A DNA stretch of 64,000 bases from Mercurialis annua (Eukaryota; Streptophyta; Magnoliopsida; Malpighiales; Euphorbiaceae), in contig NC_065570.1 of assembly GCF_937616625.2 (NCBI RefSeq), forward strand, positions 51,947,665-52,011,664, given 5' to 3'. How positions within the stretch are numbered: position 1 is the stretch's first letter; every line of letters begins with the position of its first letter. Shown piece by piece: positions 60,669 through 64,000 of this stretch. The notes under the pieces were generated by a model. It searched no databases, was not told the DNA's origin, and saw only the letters and a program-made list of their open reading frames with translations. A program made the translations under genes and the position numbers.

Positions 60669-60941
60669 CTGCCTTGCGTCCCATAAAAATAAAAAATGTA
60701 GGGATTTTTTTTCCAATAAAAATAAAAAAAGTAACTATATTTATTGATAATTTAGAATAAAATTATCAAACTACCCTCACAATTTTATTGCATGAGCATT
60801 AAATGCAGTAGCTTCATAATGCTTCACTTTAAAAAAAATTAAAGAGCGTTATAGAAATATTTGAATGTATCAACCATAATCAACGAGTTTCTTAATTTTT
60901 ACAAAACTATTAATTCTTTTATTTTTGTGGGACGAAAGGAG
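60669..60941. mobile_element. Stowaway-type MITE (Tc1/mariner) with TA target duplication
   Basis: A 273-bp element flanked by TA (60667-60668 and 60942-60943). Inverted ends are CTGCCTTGCGTCCCATAAAA and TTTTGTGGGACGAAAGGAG. Confidence 0.72.
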
Positions 60942-60943
60942 TA

Positions 60944-63135
60944 TTAAATATTTAAAGTTTAAAAAATTAAAATTAAAATAATAATATGTTAAATTAGCAT
61001 GAAAATATATTGATGAACTTACTCGTGAATTTTCGAGTCAAATATTATTAAAATTGAAACTGATCTATTTACTAAACGAGCTTTAAAAATTTAAATTCAA
61101 ATTAATTTTATGGAGCCAAATTTCAAGTCGCATAATTTGACGAACATGCATTTGTGGACTAGGAAAAGTTATTAAATCTTCCGAAATCTGATGATCAATC
61201 AGACACATGCATGGTTTAGGAGTGGAAGGCATGTGGAATCATTAGGGGTGGGTTAAGGCACACTAAAGCCGAAATTAAATAATAGTAATAATATTATTTA
61301 GAAAATCCAAAAATGACGTTTCATAATATTATAAATTAAGGGTATAAAATAATTTTAGTCCAAATCATTATGCAACTTGATTGTTACTTTTCTATTTGTT
61401 TAGTTTTGTACTTATATTTATGAGTTTTAGTGATAATAAAAAGAGATATTTATTAAAAAATATATTGAAATAATGTCAAAATAATTAAGTCTCCAATATT
61501 TTAAAAATATAAAATGTTTCATCCGACATTTGATCAAATTAACTAGTATCTTCTTCCGTCAGAGAATCATATTAGTTGAGTGAGTTAAAATGTTAAATTA
61601 TTAAAAATAAAATTTGATTTGATTTCTGAATTTATTTATCATTCAAAAAAATTCAAAAAAAATTAAAATTAAATACATCTATTATAAATATTATAATTTC
61701 TTTTGAAATTATAATATATTTATATTTATTTTAAATTAGTATGTTCTTAATAATAACACTATTTAATATTATTATTTTGAAAAAAATATTTCAAAAACTA
61801 AGAGTTTATTTTTAAAAAAAATACTGATTTTTTTTATTAAAATACATTTTTTTACTTTGTGTATATTGTTAGTATAACCTTAATAAATTTTCTTGTTGGT
61901 AAAATTATAGTACATGTAGTGTAGTTTTAGAAAATTTTAGTACATTTATAATTTATTAATAATTTTAATTTCGTACAAGATAAATTACAAAGTTTTTATT
62001 ACTATTTTATTTTGTAAAAGATTAGGAAACAATTAATAAATTATCAATGCATTAAACTATACTTTTTTTGATAACTTGCATTAAACTGCACTAATAGTAC
62101 TAAAATTTTACTAACAATAAGTTATATTAAAATTAAACTAACTAAATACACAAAGTAAATATTTTATTTTTTTGGTATAATTTTATAAATAAATAATTCT
62201 ATATTTTTAGAAAAGTCAACTACTAATTTTACAAATATTTTAAAATATATATTTTTAAAATAATAATAATATAAAAACATGGTAATTTAAACCAATATAA
62301 ATAAATTTAAAAAAAAATTAAAAATTTATTGATTTTACAATTTTCTGGATTTTTATGAATAAAAATGAGTCTAGAAATCGTATTGCACTTTGATTTTAAT
62401 AATCTTGCCCTTTGACAGTCGACAATGTTAACCGACAGAAGGAAATATTACTTTGGGGACGTTTGGTTCATCTTTTTGGAGGAGTTTTTCGCTTTTACTT
62501 TTTAAAAACGGAAATAATAATTAACTTTCTGAAAAATATACTTTTCTGTAAATATATAAAATTGAACGAAACAAACTTTCAATATATCTTTGTTACTATA
62601 AATTTTTAGTATCAAAATAGTGATTAACTTTAATTTAGTAATTTAAAATTAAGTTAATTAACTAAATTTATGTTTAGTTTATTTTAAATTTATGTTACGA
62701 TTTGGTCTTCCCCAATGTAAAAGTTATGGCTCCGTTAGTGCTTAAGCTTACAATGAACACTTTTTTCGCATTATGAATTTATGAAAATATCATTGTAATT
62801 TCTCAATAGATGAGCATTAATAAAAGAACACGTCACTACAGTCCAAAATTAATGAGAAAGTACGTTTTTTTCTTTCTCAAAGTACGTTTTGAAGATTCAT
62901 AAAATTGAATCTAATATGTTAAAAATAAACTAATTTCTTTTTTGGAATTTTAAATAAAAGAGAGTTTTATTGATGCTACAGCATCACTGTTGCTGCCGTA
63001 ATTGAGAAGAAAACTCAGCGATAAAAAAAACTAATTAAATAATAATATAAGAGACAATTTGCAAGCAATGGTTGCATATTTTTACAAAAGTCTCGCAATA
63101 GTCAGTAGTTTTATTAAAAAAAATCTACATACATA
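60944..63135. other. Very AT-rich intergenic DNA
   Basis: Long runs of A and T. Short open frames such as 62412-62609 have no protein character. No RNA gene or classified transposon was found. Confidence 0.4.
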
Positions 63136-63332
63136 CAGTGGCGTAGCTAGAAATCGAAACTAAGAGGGGCAAAATAAAAACAATTTCATATGATGTATAA
63201 TCTAATTTTTTTATATAATTAAGGGGATCAATATGTATTAATTATCTAAATAACACGTTAAATTTTAGAAAAAATACTTGAAAATTTTGTATTTTTGAAA
63301 AAATAAAAGAGGCAAACGTGACTCCGCCACTG
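63136..63332. mobile_element. Small hAT-like MITE
   Basis: Starts CAGTGGCGTAGCTAGAA and ends GTGACTCCGCCACTG, the CAGTGGCG-type terminus common in plant hAT MITEs; 197 bp. The flanking 8-mers CATACATA and CATGTATG match only partly. Confidence 0.5.
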
Positions 63333-63573
63333 CATGTATGTGGTATTTGATGCAAAAAGTTTACTGATCAAATATTTTTTGAAATATATTACTAAAGTAT
63401 AATATAGGGTGCAATTTTCTCTTTTCAAAATATTCACCTGACACTCTTTTTTTAGGAGCAAGTTGTACTTTTTTTAGTATAGAGTTCATGAAATTTCCTG
63501 AACGGGTCTCAACTATGAAAAATTCAATCAATAATGTGTATAGAAGAATTAGGTTTATAGAAGAATTTTTAGC

Positions 63574-63756
63574 GTGTCATTGTTTAATAGATGGTCGACA
63601 ATGCAAATTAGGTTTATAGAAGAATTTTTCGTATGAGTATGTATATAGGTTTAATCAAAAATGAAAGTACAACTTTGTCCCTCATGTACATGCTCATAGA
63701 AAAAATTCTTCTATAAACCTAATTTGCATTGTCGACCATCTATTAAACAATGACAC
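63574..63756. repeat. Near-perfect 70-bp inverted repeat with short spacer
   Basis: 63574-63643 is the near-exact reverse complement of 63687-63756, with a 43-base spacer. The 17-mer ATTCAATCAATAATGTG occurs directly on both sides (63522-63538 and 63777-63793). Confidence 0.85.
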
Positions 63757-63829
63757 ATGATATTATTAAATGTTACATTCAATCAATAATGTGCATTTAA
63801 TTGTAACTAAGATATCACAAGTTAATGTA

Positions 63830-64000
63830 CTCCCTCAGTCCCGTTTAAGGGATAAATGAGTTTTACACAAATATTAATAAAATAAGATAATATTTTATTT
63901 TGTCATGTCTATCCCAATTAATTAGTATGGTTTCTCCTAATAATAATAGAATAAATGTATTATAAATTGAGTTTCATTTAATGCATATTGAAATAATTAA
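63830..64000. mobile_element. Stowaway-like MITE end, cut by the window edge
   Basis: After TA, CTCCCTCAGTCCCGTTTAAG is a typical Stowaway-type terminus. The partner end would lie beyond 64000. Confidence 0.45.

Noticed and set aside
1..64000. tRNA, rRNA, CRISPR arrays, prokaryotic operons or viral genes
   Set aside because: None could be recognised; the window is plant nuclear DNA.

Overview
This window is nuclear DNA of a flowering plant, most likely a eudicot. The genes are AT-rich and carry many GT-AG introns. The products are plant-specific: a plastid BASS carrier, a PORR splicing factor, LEUNIG, a gibberellin 3-oxidase and a cuticle PDR transporter. The intergenic DNA is full of short non-autonomous transposons. 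There is no bacterial, organellar or viral gene content.

Layout: (1) 1-3569, + strand, the 3' part of a BASS2-type plastid carrier gene, cut by the window edge. (2) 4811-6022, +, an intronless WTF9-like PORR gene. (3) 6622-7496, a broken direct duplicate of the first 0.9 kb of BASS2. (4) 8258-10504, a compound fold-back transposon with flanking target duplications. (5) 12983-24027, +, LEUNIG, 18 exons and 906 aa, including two GC-AG introns, a Mutator-like MITE in intron 7 and a TRIM-like retroelement remnant in intron 11. (6) 24950-28438, -, gibberellin 3-beta-dioxygenase, two exons. (7) 31489-41054, -, an intact 24-exon, 1418-aa full-size ABCG transporter of the ABCG32/PEC1 type. (8) 41.1-50.2 kb, gene-poor DNA with a Helitron, two Mutator-type MITEs and a GC-rich microsatellite. 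(9) 50283-54251, +, a TDRD3/RMI1-like OB-fold protein with an RGG tail. (10) 54999-56927, +, a PGR/TMEM19 (DUF92) membrane protein. (11) 57742-57982, -, a 53-aa cysteine-rich CYSTM-like protein split over two short exons. (12) 58-64 kb, repeats only.

The genes form no operon or pathway cluster; this is an ordinary plant gene neighbourhood. Exon boundaries were set by hand: reading frame and splice sites agree across every joined exon (LUG 2721 nt, ABCG 4257 nt, GA3ox 1038 nt, TDRD3-like 1428 nt, PGR 864 nt, small Cys-rich gene 162 nt).

The most distinctive content is structural. Five fold-back elements have 9-10 bp target duplications. Two of them (16453-17052 and 45774-46705) share related termini but carry different GC-rich arrays of small palindromes in the middle. 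A third (8268-10494) consists of two interlocked inverted repeats. No previously undescribed biochemical system is claimed.
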